From an uncultured Eubacterium sp. (GTDB taxonomy: Bacteria > Bacillota > Clostridia > Lachnospirales > Lachnospiraceae), in NCBI GenBank assembly GCA_910589595.1, contig CAJUTM010000001.1:62001-126000 (forward strand): 64,000 nt of DNA. The letters are read 5' to 3'. Shown here piece by piece: positions 27,494 through 37,006 of the stretch. Under the pieces are notes generated by a model. It made no database searches, was not told where the DNA came from, and saw nothing but the letters and a program-made list of their open reading frames with translations. The translations under genes were made by a program, and so were the position numbers. Positions within the stretch are counted from its first letter, which is position 1. Every line of letters begins with the position of its first letter.

Positions 27494-29292
27494 GCGCCCA
27501 CCTCCTCTCGCGCCAGATAATTTACTGCCTGCTTCGTATACATTTCCGCATACGGGCCTTTCTTTTCCATCAATTCTTCATGTACTCCCTCTTCCGCTAC
27601 CGCGCCGTGCTCCAGCATATAGACATAGTCGGCATTTTGAACGGAAGAAAGGCGGTGGGAAATAAACAACATCGTCTTATCCCTGCCGCTCTCCAGAATC
27701 TGTTCGAACAGCTCGTATTCCGCAATCGGGTCAAGGGCGCTGGACGGTTCATCAAAGATTTTAAACGGACTCTGCCGCACAAAAGCTCTGGCGACAATAA
27801 TCTTCTGGTACTCGCCGCCGGACAGCACGACGCCATCTTCCGCGAACTCTCTCGTCAACATCGTATGTATTCCCATCGGCAGCGAGAGCACTTTCTCATA
27901 TACGCCGGCCATCTTCAAGGCGTCAACGACCGCCTTTTCATCGTCCGGCGCCGCCTTTCTCATCAATACGTTTTCCATGACCGAAAGAGAGAACATCTGG
28001 TGGTCTTGGAATGCGGTTGCAAACAACGCGCGGTATTGCTGCAGATTATAGTCTTTAATATTTCTTCCATTCAGTAATATCTCTCCCTCCGAGGGGTCGT
28101 AAAAACGCATTAACAGCTTTACGATTGTCGTTTTGCCGGCTCCGTTATGCCCGACGAGCGCATATGTCTTACCGGCCTCAAAACAGAGATTGAGGTTCCG
28201 GATTACTTCCTCCTCTTTATAGGAAAAACTTACATTGCGAAATTCAATCTTCTGTATCTCTTCCCCCGGATTTATGCCGTCATAACTCTCCGGTATCGCC
28301 TCCTGATATTCTAAAAAGGTGCGAAGGTTGTCTATAAACAGGCCATTTTTAAAGGCTTTCATTAATGATTCCGTAAAACCGATTAATATCCATGTAGAAG
28401 ATACCATCATGCTTGTTATGACTGCCAATTCCGACATCGACATGGAATGGCTGACAAGCGTGCGGTAGGCGCCGTAGATAAGCAGTCCCTCAAAAATAAA
28501 AGCAAAGACAAAATTGGCCCAGAGCCAATGAAGAACCGCCGCCTTTTTCGTATATTTTTTCGTCACCTCAATCACGCCCTGAATCGCCTCGTCATAATGA
28601 CGCCGCATTAAGGAAAATGCCTTTGTCAGACGTATTTCCTTGGCGTAGTCCGCCATATACATCACGCGGTTCACATATGCAATTTTGCGGTTATACGGCG
28701 CCATATCCTTATTTCTCTCAAAATCAATATGGCTCATTTTCCGATTAAATACAAAATTTCCAATAATAGGAAAGATAATAAAAAGTACCGAATATTTATC
28801 TACTTCAAACATGAAACAAAAAGAAACTATCGTTGCGGCCACACCAAAGAGAACGCCCCATATGACATCCACAGTTTCAATCAGCCGCTCGTCTGCCTTT
28901 TCCATTGCCAGCGTATATTTGTTATAAAACTCCTTGTCTTCAAAGCACGCCAGCTCCACCTGTCTCGACTTGCGAAACAGGATTCGGTTCAGTCCTTTAT
29001 TGACGATAACATTGCAGACAGGCAGCACACTGCCGTTTACATAACTATTGTACAGGGTAATAAGGGCAAAGACCGTCGCCGTTATGGCGACAAACGTCAT
29101 AATGGAAGAAAACTCCTGTTCCGTCTCCAGTGCGTGTACGACATAGCGCATGAAAAAAGCGCTGTAGAAGAGCCATTCAAAATATCCAAGCAGTCTTGTT
29201 GCCGCTTTATGTATGACCTGACGGGGGCAAATTTTCCATAACAGCCGCAACGCATAAACATTATTGCGAAACACTCTCTTTTGCTTTTTCAT
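27490..29292 (-). CDS. ABC transporter, membrane-ATPase half-exporter (first subunit)
   Basis: 600 residues from the ATG at 29292, which follows GGAATGGAGGATA; the 14-codon upstream extension to 29334 runs through a repeat element and is an artefact. Membrane domain to about residue 330, then ATPase: Walker A GHNGAGKTT, Q-loop ATAFQDHQMFSLSV, signature VLSGGEYQKIIVARAF, then FKIFDEPSSALDP. Stop/start overlap with the second half-transporter indicates a heterodimer. The repeat element directly precedes the start codon and supplies its Shine-Dalgarno. Confidence 0.87.
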   Translation of the reverse strand: MKKQKRVFRNNVYALRLLWKICPRQVIHKAATRLLGYFEWLFYSAFFMRYVVHALETEQEFSSIMTFVAITATVFALITLYNSYVNGSVLPVCNVIVNKGLNRILFRKSRQVELACFEDKEFYNKYTLAMEKADERLIETVDVIWGVLFGVAATIVSFCFMFEVDKYSVLFIIFPIIGNFVFNRKMSHIDFERNKDMAPYNRKIAYVNRVMYMADYAKEIRLTKAFSLMRRHYDEAIQGVIEVTKKYTKKAAVLHWLWANFVFAFIFEGLLIYGAYRTLVSHSMSMSELAVITSMMVSSTWILIGFTESLMKAFKNGLFIDNLRTFLEYQEAIPESYDGINPGEEIQKIEFRNVSFSYKEEEVIRNLNLCFEAGKTYALVGHNGAGKTTIVKLLMRFYDPSEGEILLNGRNIKDYNLQQYRALFATAFQDHQMFSLSVMENVLMRKAAPDDEKAVVDALKMAGVYEKVLSLPMGIHTMLTREFAEDGVVLSGGEYQKIIVARAFVRQSPFKIFDEPSSALDPIAEYELFEQILESGRDKTMLFISHRLSSVQNADYVYMLEHGAVAEEGVHEELMEKKGPYAEMYTKQAVNYLAREEVGA

Positions 29293-29294
29293 AT

Positions 29295-29448
29295 TATCCT
29301 CCATTCCGAAGCGGAGCGGAGGACGTACGAGCAAAAAGCAGCGAAGCTGTTTTTGCTCTGTACATCAATACTATTTGTGGCACCTCGGCACAAATAGTGG
29401 TATAAAAAATAAGCTATCGAGCTTATTTTTTACACTATCCTCCATTCC
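29295..29448 (-). repeat. Hairpin-array repeat element, copy A
   Basis: Bounded by exact 13-base direct repeats TATCCTCCATTCC (top strand; GGAATGGAGGATA on the sense strand) at 29295-29307 and 29436-29448. In transcript order it holds a stem AAAAAATAAGCT/AGCTTATTTTTT, a stem ACTATTTGTG/CACAAATAGT, a stem AGCAAAAACAGC/GCTG-CTTTTTGCT, and CCTCC facing the GGAGG of the proximal direct repeat. The proximal repeat is the ribosome-binding site of the ABC exporter gene, two bases from its ATG. Confidence 0.85.
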
Positions 29449-29546
29449 TGATTATTGGGAAAATAAGAGGCAAAAGCAGATAGCCCGCCTTTGTCTCTTA
29501 CTACGTTTCTAAATCAAATTATAGCACACAGGACATTAAAATCAAT

Positions 29547-29583
29547 AAACCGCTGGTTTACACTACAGTAAACCAGCAGTTTA
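29547..29583 (-). terminator. Intrinsic terminator after glycogen phosphorylase
   Basis: GCTGGTTTAC pairs with GTAAACCAGC over a short loop; on the minus strand it ends GGTTTATTGATTTT, right after the stop codon. Confidence 0.7.
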
Positions 29584-29586
29584 TCC

Positions 29587-31839
29587 CTACAGTTTCCATA
29601 TATCTTGATTATATTCTTCGATTGTCCGGTCAGAGGAAAAGAAGCCTGCTTTCGCTGTGTTCACAAACATCTTTTTCGCCCATTCTTTGCGGTTCTCGTA
29701 GGCGTCGAGCATAGTTTCTTTTGTCTCGATATACTCTCTGACGTCAAGCAGTGTCATAAACCAGTCTTTGCTGATTAATTCCTTATATAAACGGCACAGA
29801 TTTGACGGGTCGCCAATCTGTATGAGCTGCTTACTGATAATGAAATCGACCAGTTCTTCAATCAGCGAATCATTATCATAATATTCCCGCGAGCAGTATC
29901 CTGCCGTATCATAGAGCCGGATTACCTCATCACTCGATTTTCCGAAGATAAAAATATTATCCTTGCCAACTAAATCGTGTATTTCCACATTCGCTCCGTC
30001 CATCGTTCCTAACGTCACCGCCCCGTTGAGCATAAACTTCATATTACCGGTGCCGCTCGCTTCTTTGGAGGCGAGGGAAATCTGCTCAGAAATGTCACAG
30101 GCTGGAATCAGCTTCTCCGCCTTTGTCACATTATAATTCTCGACCATAACTACCCTGAGATACGGATTGACGTCATTATCTTTTTCAATCAATTCCTGCA
30201 TACAGAGAATGAGATGAATGATATCCTTTGCCAGTGTATACGCCGGCGCCGCCTTGGCCCCAAAAATCATCGTAATCGGACGCTTCGGCAGTTTCCCCGC
30301 CTTAATCTGCTTATACTTATAAATCAGATAGAGGGCGTTCATCTGCTGACGCTTATACTCATGCAGTCTCTTTACCTGAATGTCATAAACCGAATCGACA
30401 GGAATATCAATGTTCTGCGTCTCTTTCAAATACTGCTTGAGAACTTTTTTATTCTCATCCTTAATCGCAATCAGACGCTCCAGTACGGCATCATTGTCTT
30501 TATCCTCCAACAGCTTTTCCAACTGCGCGGCATCTTTTTTCCACCCATCGCCTATGCGCTCGGTAATCAGCGCCGCCAACTGCGGGTTACAATGCATCAA
30601 CCAGCGGCGGAACGTAATGCCGTTTGTCTTATTGTTAAATTTCTCTGGATATATATCATAAAATGCCTTTAACTCTGATTTTTTCAATATTTCCGTGTGC
30701 AGGGCAGCCACGCCGTTGACGCTGAATCCAAAGTGGATATCCATATGCGCCATGTGCACGCGGTCGTTTTTATCAATGATGGCAAGTTTTTCGTCCTTGT
30801 ATTTTTTCTTTACCTTTTCGTCCAGTTTTCGGATAATCGGCAGTAAATGCGGCACGACTTCTTCCAAATCGCGAATCGGCCATTTTTCCAGAGCCTCCGC
30901 CAATATCGTGTGGTTCGTATAGGCGCATGTCTTACTGACAATTGCCGCAGCCTCGTCAAAATCAATGCCCCGCTCTGTCAACAGACGGATTAACTCCGGA
31001 ATAACCATCGACGGATGTGTATCATTTATCTGAATAACGACATGTTCATACATTTTCTTTACATCGTATCCCTTTTCGTCCATCTCTTTCAAAATCAACT
31101 GAGCGCCGTTACTTACCATGAAATATTGCTGATATATGCGGAGAAGCTGTCCTTCTCTCGTACTGTCGTCCGGATAGAGGAACAGTGTCAGATTTTTGGC
31201 AATATTTTTCTGGTCAAAATCAATCCCGTCCTTTACGAGACTTTCATCCAGCGTATCAACATCAAACAGGTGCAGCTGGTTGACGCCGCTGTCATAGCCG
31301 GGAACATCAATGTTATAGAGCGTGGACTGCAAGGTAAAATCAGCAAATTTCACTGGAAAATGAATGCCGGTGTCCGTCAGCCAGCTCTCTTTCTCAATCC
31401 ATGGATTTTTCTCCTCACGCTGCTTATTGTCGCGGAACACCTGCTGAAACAAACCAAAATGATAGTTCAGGCCAATTCCCGCCCCCGGCAGGCCAAGCGT
31501 TGCAATCGAATCAATAAAACAAGCTGCCAGACGCCCTAATCCGCCATTTCCCAGCGATGGCTCCGGCTCTATTTCCTCAATCGCAGACAAATCTTTTCCA
31601 TTTACGCGAAGCAATTCCTTTACTTCGTCGTAGATGCCAAGGTTGATTAGATTATTGGATAATAATTTGCCAATCAGAAACTCTGCTGAAATATAATAAA
31701 TCTTTTTCTTCCCTTTGTTCTCCTCTTTCTCTTTGCATAATTCTTTCACTAATGAGAGCAACCCATAATAGACAGTTTCATTTGTTGCCTCCGCAATTCC
31801 TATCCCCATGCGCTTTTCCAGCTTCTCTTTCAAGCCCAT
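29587..31839 (-). CDS. glgP: Glycogen/maltodextrin phosphorylase
   Basis: 750 residues from ATG 31839 (AAAGGAGCAGAAAGA upstream; the in-frame ATG at 31866 has no site). GT35 family: phosphorolysis of alpha-1,4-glucans to glucose 1-phosphate in the cytoplasm. Visible blocks: YYISAEFLIGKLLSNNL, the glycine-rich LGNGGLGRLAACFIDSIATL (here in part), QINDTHPSMVIPE, KRLHEYKRQQMNALY, and the pyridoxal-phosphate lysine segment EASGTGNMKFMLNGA with TLGTMDGANVEI. Somewhat shorter than many family members at the N-terminus, as in other Clostridia. It lies behind a sugar ABC importer in the same direction, 92 bases apart, which would fit maltodextrin use. Confidence 0.92.
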   Translation of the reverse strand: MGLKEKLEKRMGIGIAEATNETVYYGLLSLVKELCKEKEENKGKKKIYYISAEFLIGKLLSNNLINLGIYDEVKELLRVNGKDLSAIEEIEPEPSLGNGGLGRLAACFIDSIATLGLPGAGIGLNYHFGLFQQVFRDNKQREEKNPWIEKESWLTDTGIHFPVKFADFTLQSTLYNIDVPGYDSGVNQLHLFDVDTLDESLVKDGIDFDQKNIAKNLTLFLYPDDSTREGQLLRIYQQYFMVSNGAQLILKEMDEKGYDVKKMYEHVVIQINDTHPSMVIPELIRLLTERGIDFDEAAAIVSKTCAYTNHTILAEALEKWPIRDLEEVVPHLLPIIRKLDEKVKKKYKDEKLAIIDKNDRVHMAHMDIHFGFSVNGVAALHTEILKKSELKAFYDIYPEKFNNKTNGITFRRWLMHCNPQLAALITERIGDGWKKDAAQLEKLLEDKDNDAVLERLIAIKDENKKVLKQYLKETQNIDIPVDSVYDIQVKRLHEYKRQQMNALYLIYKYKQIKAGKLPKRPITMIFGAKAAPAYTLAKDIIHLILCMQELIEKDNDVNPYLRVVMVENYNVTKAEKLIPACDISEQISLASKEASGTGNMKFMLNGAVTLGTMDGANVEIHDLVGKDNIFIFGKSSDEVIRLYDTAGYCSREYYDNDSLIEELVDFIISKQLIQIGDPSNLCRLYKELISKDWFMTLLDVREYIETKETMLDAYENRKEWAKKMFVNTAKAGFFSSDRTIEEYNQDIWKL

Positions 31840-31931
31840 TCTTTCTGCTCCTTTCCAACCTTTCAAGTATTTTCCTTTTCATTATATTCATTTTTACCAT
31901 TTTTTTCAACCACTTCCGCAGAAAGATGACG

Positions 31932-32768
31932 TTATCCTTTTACCGCGCCTGCCACAACGCCCTGAATGATATGCTTCTGACAGGAAAAATAGAACACTAT
32001 AATAGGGATAATTGCCAGTACGAGCAACGCCATAAGGGAACCGTAATCTTTCGCCCCATAAGAACCCATCAGATATTGAACCGCCACCGGAATCGTTTTA
32101 TAATTTGTCGATACGCCGATAACAAGATAAGGCAGCAGATAGTCGTTCCAAATCCACATCGCATTTAAAATTGCCACAGTAATAGCTGTCGGTTTCAGCA
32201 TCGGAAAAACAATTCGGAAAAACGTCTTTAACGGCGTGCAGCCGTCAATCATCGACGCTTCTTCCACCTCGAGCGGAATCGCCTTAATGAAACCACAAAG
32301 CATAAACACCGACAGACCGGCTCCGAAGCCCAAATACAGCACTACCATCCCCAGCGGATTATTGAGCGCAAGCATGTCGGCTATCTTCGACATCGTAAAC
32401 ATAATCATCTGAAATGGCACAATCATAGAAAATACAAAGGCAAAATATAATAAACTCGTATACTTTGTTTTCACACGTACCAGATACCATGCCGTCATGG
32501 CAGTAAACAAAACGATAACAAACACCGACAGCACAGTAATAAACAAGGAGCACCCAAAGGCGCGGAAGAAATCAGTTTTTTGGATTCCCTCAATAAAGTT
32601 GGCAAACCCCGCATACATCTCTCCTGTTGGAATGGCAAAGGGATTGTCACTGATATATAACCGTCCCTTGAACGAATTTAACACCACAAAGAAAATTGGT
32701 ATAATGAATACAATAAACAGGATAACAAGCATCGCAATAGATAAAATGTCCCATATATTTTTCTTCAT
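31932..32768 (-). CDS. Carbohydrate ABC transporter permease (MalG type)
   Basis: 278 residues, six predicted membrane segments, with the EAA loop EVEEASMIDGCTPLKTFFRIVFPML near residue 175 (given here as EEASMIDGCTPLKTFF). CUT1 family. Overlaps the companion permease gene by one base and forms its heterodimer. Substrate unknown; no CUT1 ATPase is present, so a shared MsmK-type ATPase from elsewhere is expected. Confidence 0.88.
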   Translation of the reverse strand: MKKNIWDILSIAMLVILFIVFIIPIFFVVLNSFKGRLYISDNPFAIPTGEMYAGFANFIEGIQKTDFFRAFGCSLFITVLSVFVIVLFTAMTAWYLVRVKTKYTSLLYFAFVFSMIVPFQMIMFTMSKIADMLALNNPLGMVVLYLGFGAGLSVFMLCGFIKAIPLEVEEASMIDGCTPLKTFFRIVFPMLKPTAITVAILNAMWIWNDYLLPYLVIGVSTNYKTIPVAVQYLMGSYGAKDYGSLMALLVLAIIPIIVFYFSCQKHIIQGVVAGAVKG

Positions 32769-33610
32769 TAACTCTCTACCTCCTTTCTTCTCGATAATGC
32801 AACCTGCGTAATGCCGATGAGCGCTACTATCAAAAAGAATATGACGCCTTTGGCCTGTCCGACGCCCTCAAATCCCACTTTACCATAAAATGTATTGTAA
32901 ATATCCAGCGCCATCATCGCCGTCTTGTTAGACGGACCTCCCGCCGTGAGCGCGAGATTCTGGTCGAACATCTTAAACGAGTTGGTAATTGTCAGAAACA
33001 GGCATATGGTTATCGAAGACATAATAAGCGGAATCTTAATGCGGAACAATGTCTTAAAAGCAGATGCTCCGTCGATTTTTGCCGCCTCTATCAAATCCGG
33101 CGATACATTTTGCAGTCCGGCGATATAAATTACCATAATATAACCTATCATCTGCCAGTTCATCAAAACTACCAAACCCCAGAATCCATATTTTGCATCC
33201 ATCAGCATCGTAACGCCATAGCGCTCAAGCACTCCGTTTATCATCGACTGCCAAATATAACCGAGTACAATACCGCCAATCAGGTTCGGCATAAAAAATG
33301 CCGTGCGGAAAAAGTTCGTCCCGCGAAAGCCCCTTGTCAGCATGAGCGACAGCCCAAAAGCAAAGATGTTAATCGTCACAATCGCGACTACACTAAACGC
33401 CACAGTGAAGAGTAAGGATTGCAGAAAATCCTTACTCTCAAAAACTTTCACATAATTTTCCCATCCTACAAAGTTTGCATTCGTAACCGTCGTGAAATTA
33501 CAAAACGACAAATACAAACCCATCACGAAAGGAATGACAAAGGCAATCAGAAAGGCAATTAAGGTCGGCAGTACGAAAACTGCAAAATACTTTTTTATAT
33601 TTTTTTCCAT
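32768..33610 (-). CDS. Carbohydrate ABC transporter permease (MalF type)
   Basis: 280 residues from ATG 33610, seven bases after GAGGA; the upstream in-frame ATG at 33622 overlaps the Shine-Dalgarno region. Six membrane segments and the EAA loop DLIEAAKIDGASAFKTLFRI near residue 160. CUT1 family. Separated from the binding-protein gene by copy B of the hairpin-array repeat. Confidence 0.88.
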   Translation of the reverse strand: MEKNIKKYFAVFVLPTLIAFLIAFVIPFVMGLYLSFCNFTTVTNANFVGWENYVKVFESKDFLQSLLFTVAFSVVAIVTINIFAFGLSLMLTRGFRGTNFFRTAFFMPNLIGGIVLGYIWQSMINGVLERYGVTMLMDAKYGFWGLVVLMNWQMIGYIMVIYIAGLQNVSPDLIEAAKIDGASAFKTLFRIKIPLIMSSITICLFLTITNSFKMFDQNLALTAGGPSNKTAMMALDIYNTFYGKVGFEGVGQAKGVIFFLIVALIGITQVALSRRKEVES

Positions 33611-33612
33611 AT

Positions 33613-33760
33613 TAATCCTCATTTCTAAAGCGCAGCGGAGGAGGCACGAGCAAAAAGCAGCGTAGCAAAGAATATTTTATATTCTTTTTTTGCTCTGTGC
33701 ATAACGAACCAAAGGTTCGTATACTATTTGTGGCGCTTCGGCACAAATAGCTGTTACCTC
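33613..33760 (-). repeat. Hairpin-array repeat element, copy B (variant modules)
   Basis: Shares with the other copies the start-proximal part (AAGCGCAGCGGAGGA, GAGCAAAAAGCAGCGTAGC) and the stem ACTATTTGTG/CACAAATAG. It lacks the AAATAAGCT stem and carries extra hairpins: AAAGAATAT/ATATTCTTT and ACGAACC-AAA-GGTTCGT. The flanking repeats are degenerate (TAATCCTCATT and TTACCTCAT). It fills the gap between the binding-protein stop and the MalF start codon. Confidence 0.75.
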
Positions 33761-33761
33761 A

Positions 33762-35096
33762 TCAGGATTTTGTTGCCGACTTCTCTGTCTTCCATTGCTT
33801 TTTCACCGTATCCACTACATGATTCCAATCCGCCGTCTCCTGTGCGTATTCGAGAAGAGCCGCCCCAAACTGGTCTTTAAACGTCTGACTCGGGAACGTA
33901 GTGAAAATCCACGGAATACTCTTTTTTCCACTCTCCATATATTTCAACATATCTTTTGCCAGCGGGTCTTTTGGCTTCTCTTTATCGGAAAACGTAGTAA
34001 ACGGTGCGATATTGCCAAGTTTATTTGTCATATAATCTTTTCCGACTTCGGATGAAATTAACCAGTTCACAAAGTCAATAGACGCTTTTTGAGACGCTTC
34101 CGGAGCCTTTTTGTTTATGGCAAAATAGTTTTCCGTTCCGATACACAGCCCTTGGTCTTTTTCGCCCTCCAGACCGGAGTAAATCGGCAGGAACTTCACG
34201 TCTTCCTCTTTTACAACATTGCCCTGCACTTTGGCAATCTGGCTCCACGCCCAGTTTCCGTTCTGAATCATCGCCACCTGTCCGAGTGCAAACTCTGACA
34301 TCGAATCGTTGACTCCTTTACTTCCTAACATCTTCCGCGGCGTTCCCGAATTGTTCAAATAGAGGTCGAAGACATTTTTAAACTGCTCCTGATGGGAAAA
34401 TTCGATTTCATCCAAGTCGCTGGCATTTTTCTCCTGAAATTCTTTGTGGACGGCTATATTCGCCAAATGCGTGTGCCATCTCCACTCTTCTCCCGGCATG
34501 AGCGACGTGGAGCCAAAGACACCTTTGATTCCCAACTGGCTTCTCTTATTCTGCATATCTTCGACTACCTGCTTCAATTTCTCAAAACTGTTAATCTCGT
34601 CTACGGATTTAATGACTGCGCCGCTCTGTGAGATATACTTTTTCATAATGGCATCGTTGTAAATGATTCCATATCCCTCAATCGTATACGGTACTCCGTA
34701 AACTCCGCCGTCTTCGCCCGTAATTACCAGCTCTTTGTCAGTCAGCTCCTGATAAAACTTCGTGTCTTTGAGATTGGCACAGTAATCTTTCCACGACTGA
34801 TAACCGACCGAACCGTTGATTTGGAAAAGTGTCGGTGCGTCGGACTTGGCTATTTCCGATTTGAGGGTAGATTCATAATTACCGCTGGCCGCCGTTACCA
34901 CTTTCATCTGTACTCCGGTTTCTTCGGTGTACTTCTTTGCCAGCTCCTCCCAGTCGGACGCTACTTCCGGTTTAAAATTCAAATAATAGATAGTTCCTGC
35001 ATCTGACTTTTTGCCGCTGTCGCCACCACAACCGGTCAGTGAGCAAACCGCCATAATGCTGCATAAAAAAATTGCTATAAAACGTTTCAGCTTCAT
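33762..35096 (-). CDS. Carbohydrate ABC transporter substrate-binding lipoprotein
   Basis: 444 residues from ATG 35096, seven bases past GGAGG; longer frames upstream lack a ribosome-binding site. Lipobox LTGC near residues 20-23, then an extracellular solute-binding protein type 1 fold (TIYYLNFKPEVASDWEELAKKY at the start; the hinge NGNWAWSQIAKVQGN). CUT1 importers of this kind bring in oligosaccharides. Position next to glycogen phosphorylase on one side and the fucose locus on the other gives two candidate substrates: maltodextrin or a fucosylated glycan fragment. Confidence 0.87.
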   Translation of the reverse strand: MKLKRFIAIFLCSIMAVCSLTGCGGDSGKKSDAGTIYYLNFKPEVASDWEELAKKYTEETGVQMKVVTAASGNYESTLKSEIAKSDAPTLFQINGSVGYQSWKDYCANLKDTKFYQELTDKELVITGEDGGVYGVPYTIEGYGIIYNDAIMKKYISQSGAVIKSVDEINSFEKLKQVVEDMQNKRSQLGIKGVFGSTSLMPGEEWRWHTHLANIAVHKEFQEKNASDLDEIEFSHQEQFKNVFDLYLNNSGTPRKMLGSKGVNDSMSEFALGQVAMIQNGNWAWSQIAKVQGNVVKEEDVKFLPIYSGLEGEKDQGLCIGTENYFAINKKAPEASQKASIDFVNWLISSEVGKDYMTNKLGNIAPFTTFSDKEKPKDPLAKDMLKYMESGKKSIPWIFTTFPSQTFKDQFGAALLEYAQETADWNHVVDTVKKQWKTEKSATKS

Positions 35097-35160
35097 ATTC
35101 ATTCCTCCTTTTTTGAATATTCTGCTCGTTTTATAGCAATTTATACGCTTTTTCCAATGA

Positions 35161-35580
35161 CTATTCTTCGAAAAGTGAAGTACAATGCGGACAACGGGTT
35201 GCTTCGATATCAATTTCGCTCTTGCAAAACGGACAAATTTTTGTTGTTACCGGTTCTTCCTCTCCTTCTTTTTTTGCCGAAAACCTGTTTGTCACCGTAT
35301 TCATCATTTTTACAATACAAAAAACAACAAGCGCCATAATAAGGAAGTTTAAGACAGCCGTCAGAAATGCTCCGTAATTTAACGTCACATCACCTATAAT
35401 ATGCCACTTTAACTGGTCAAAATTCATGCCGCCGAACAATCCGAGAAACGGATTGATAATATCGGCTACAAGCGACGATACGACACTCGTGAAAGCGCCG
35501 CCGATAATGATACCAATTGCCATGTCCATAACATTTCCCCGACTGATAAACTCCTTAAATTCATTGAAGAATTTTTTCAT
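35161..35580 (-). CDS. mscL: Large-conductance mechanosensitive channel with C-terminal zinc ribbon
   Basis: 139 residues. The MscL core is clear: FKEFISRGNVMDMAIGIIIGGAF, a first helix to about residue 45, NPFLGLF, and a second helix at about 72-97 (AFLTAVLNFLIMALVVFCIV), followed by the expected cytoplasmic stretch. Residues 116-133 then form CPFC-x10-CPHC (C116, C119, C130, C133), a zinc-ribbon-like module that Escherichia coli MscL lacks. Protects against hypo-osmotic shock. Probably its own transcription unit between two sugar operons. Confidence 0.93.
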   Translation of the reverse strand: MKKFFNEFKEFISRGNVMDMAIGIIIGGAFTSVVSSLVADIINPFLGLFGGMNFDQLKWHIIGDVTLNYGAFLTAVLNFLIMALVVFCIVKMMNTVTNRFSAKKEGEEEPVTTKICPFCKSEIDIEATRCPHCTSLFEE

Positions 35581-35667
35581 GTGCAGCCTCCTTTTTATTC
35601 TTTTGCATATATTTCGACATAATTCGACATTCTCTGAAGACGGCCTGACGATGGCGAATCAGGCTGT

Positions 35668-36108
35668 CTATGAAAGGATACAGCCTTTCTGCAAAATCAA
35701 ATTAGCATACTGGCTCCTCTCTCCAGTTGCCACAATCGCGTATGCTCTCCCCGCCTCTTCATAAAAGTCAAAACGCTCCCGCCTGCCCACGGCAGACATT
35801 CCTTTTCCCTCATGCTTTTTTAACAAATCTTCATATGTATTCCAGATGGAAATATCGGCGTTATCTCCCTCGCAGCGCTCCATCAAAGTAACCGGCCTCT
35901 CCACATACGAATCAAGCGGAAAGAGCGAGAGCACCGCATCTAAAATCTCCGGTATTCCATGCCCGTCCATACGGATGACAACGGCGTCCTTTCCCACGCG
36001 TTCCGCCGGAAAATTGGCGTCCGCCAAAACAAGGCAGTCCCCATGCCCCATCTCGCACAACACTTTCAACAACTGTGGCCCGATGATACTCGGTATTCCC
36101 TTTAACAT
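35668..36108 (-). CDS. fucU: L-fucose mutarotase-like protein (FucU/RbsD family)
   Basis: 146-residue cytoplasmic protein that interconverts anomers of L-fucose. The N-terminal signature is clear: LKGIPSIIGPQLLKVLCEMGH, with the family histidine H22 in GHGD followed by ADANFPAE. The length and VVIRMDGHGIPEIL segment fit FucU better than RbsD. Last gene of a six-gene run with dehydrogenases and a lactonase-like gene, 16 bases after the amidohydrolase. Supports a fucose assignment of the whole operon. Confidence 0.85.
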   Translation of the reverse strand: MLKGIPSIIGPQLLKVLCEMGHGDCLVLADANFPAERVGKDAVVIRMDGHGIPEILDAVLSLFPLDSYVERPVTLMERCEGDNADISIWNTYEDLLKKHEGKGMSAVGRRERFDFYEEAGRAYAIVATGERSQYANLILQKGCILS

Positions 36109-36124
36109 TGCAAATCCTCCTTTT

Positions 36125-37006
36125 TTATAGCATATTGGCTATATGCTGCGGTTTTTCCAACTGCCCAAAGTGGTAAAAACGGATGGCGTTTTCCCCCAAA
36201 AAGGCTCTCTTCTCCTGCTCTGTGAGACGGTTGCTCTCCCGAATAAAGCGGACGCTCATCTCATAAGTCAGCGCTACCATCGTGCGCGGATAATCGCTTC
36301 CCCACATCAGTTTTTCCATTCCGCATATATCTGCTGCCTCCAAAATGGCATCCACGGCCGCCGGATAAGGATATCCCTCATCATTAAACAGCCACGTCAG
36401 CCCGCCGCTCTCGATGTAGACATTGGGATTGCACGCCAGCGCAATCTGTCTCTGCCATCCCTCTGTCGTCACCATCCCAAAATGGCCGATTGCGATTCGC
36501 AAATGCGGATACCGTGATATCAGCTCCTGCATTTGCTCTACCTGTATGTCACCGTCCGCCAAATCGACAGAAATAAACATCCCTTTCCGCTCAGTCTCCC
36601 GAAAAACCTCCTCATGGTGCAGCAGATTTTTATCCGCCAGCTTGCAGGCGCAAATCTTTACCCCGTCAAAGCCCTCCGTCTTCCAGCCGCTTTTTTCCTC
36701 ATAGAGCGAGCAGATTTTCATGCGCTTGCCATACTTCTTTTTGCAACTCAAAAGGTAGTCGTCCTGATTACCGTCCATATACTCCTGCGTCACCACGCAG
36801 CCGCTCACCCCACCATAGTCCATGTTTCCCAACAGCCGCTCAACGGTACAGCGGTTATCGTCCATGTCGGGCGGCATCATCTGACGGATTTCCCCGCCAA
36901 AATTACTCTTGCCGCCGCCAACGGAAAATACCGGACGTCCGTCCACCGTTCCCGCCTGCCTTTCCCATAAATGCGTATGAGCATCTACTATCAAATAATT
37001 TTTCAC
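36125..37006 (-). CDS. Amidohydrolase family protein, probable sugar lactonase
   Basis: 293 residues of the amidohydrolase-2 (PF04909-type) family. The metal-binding opening VDAHTHLWER, the IAIGHFG block near residue 170 and the late GSDYPRTM block (about 235) are visible. L-fuconolactonases and related lactonases belong to this group, and the gene lies between the UxaA-type dehydratase (4-base overlap) and FucU. I infer hydrolysis of an aldonolactone such as L-fucono-lactone; another hydrolytic role is possible. Confidence 0.75.
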   Translation of the reverse strand: MKNYLIVDAHTHLWERQAGTVDGRPVFSVGGGKSNFGGEIRQMMPPDMDDNRCTVERLLGNMDYGGVSGCVVTQEYMDGNQDDYLLSCKKKYGKRMKICSLYEEKSGWKTEGFDGVKICACKLADKNLLHHEEVFRETERKGMFISVDLADGDIQVEQMQELISRYPHLRIAIGHFGMVTTEGWQRQIALACNPNVYIESGGLTWLFNDEGYPYPAAVDAILEAADICGMEKLMWGSDYPRTMVALTYEMSVRFIRESNRLTEQEKRAFLGENAIRFYHFGQLEKPQHIANML

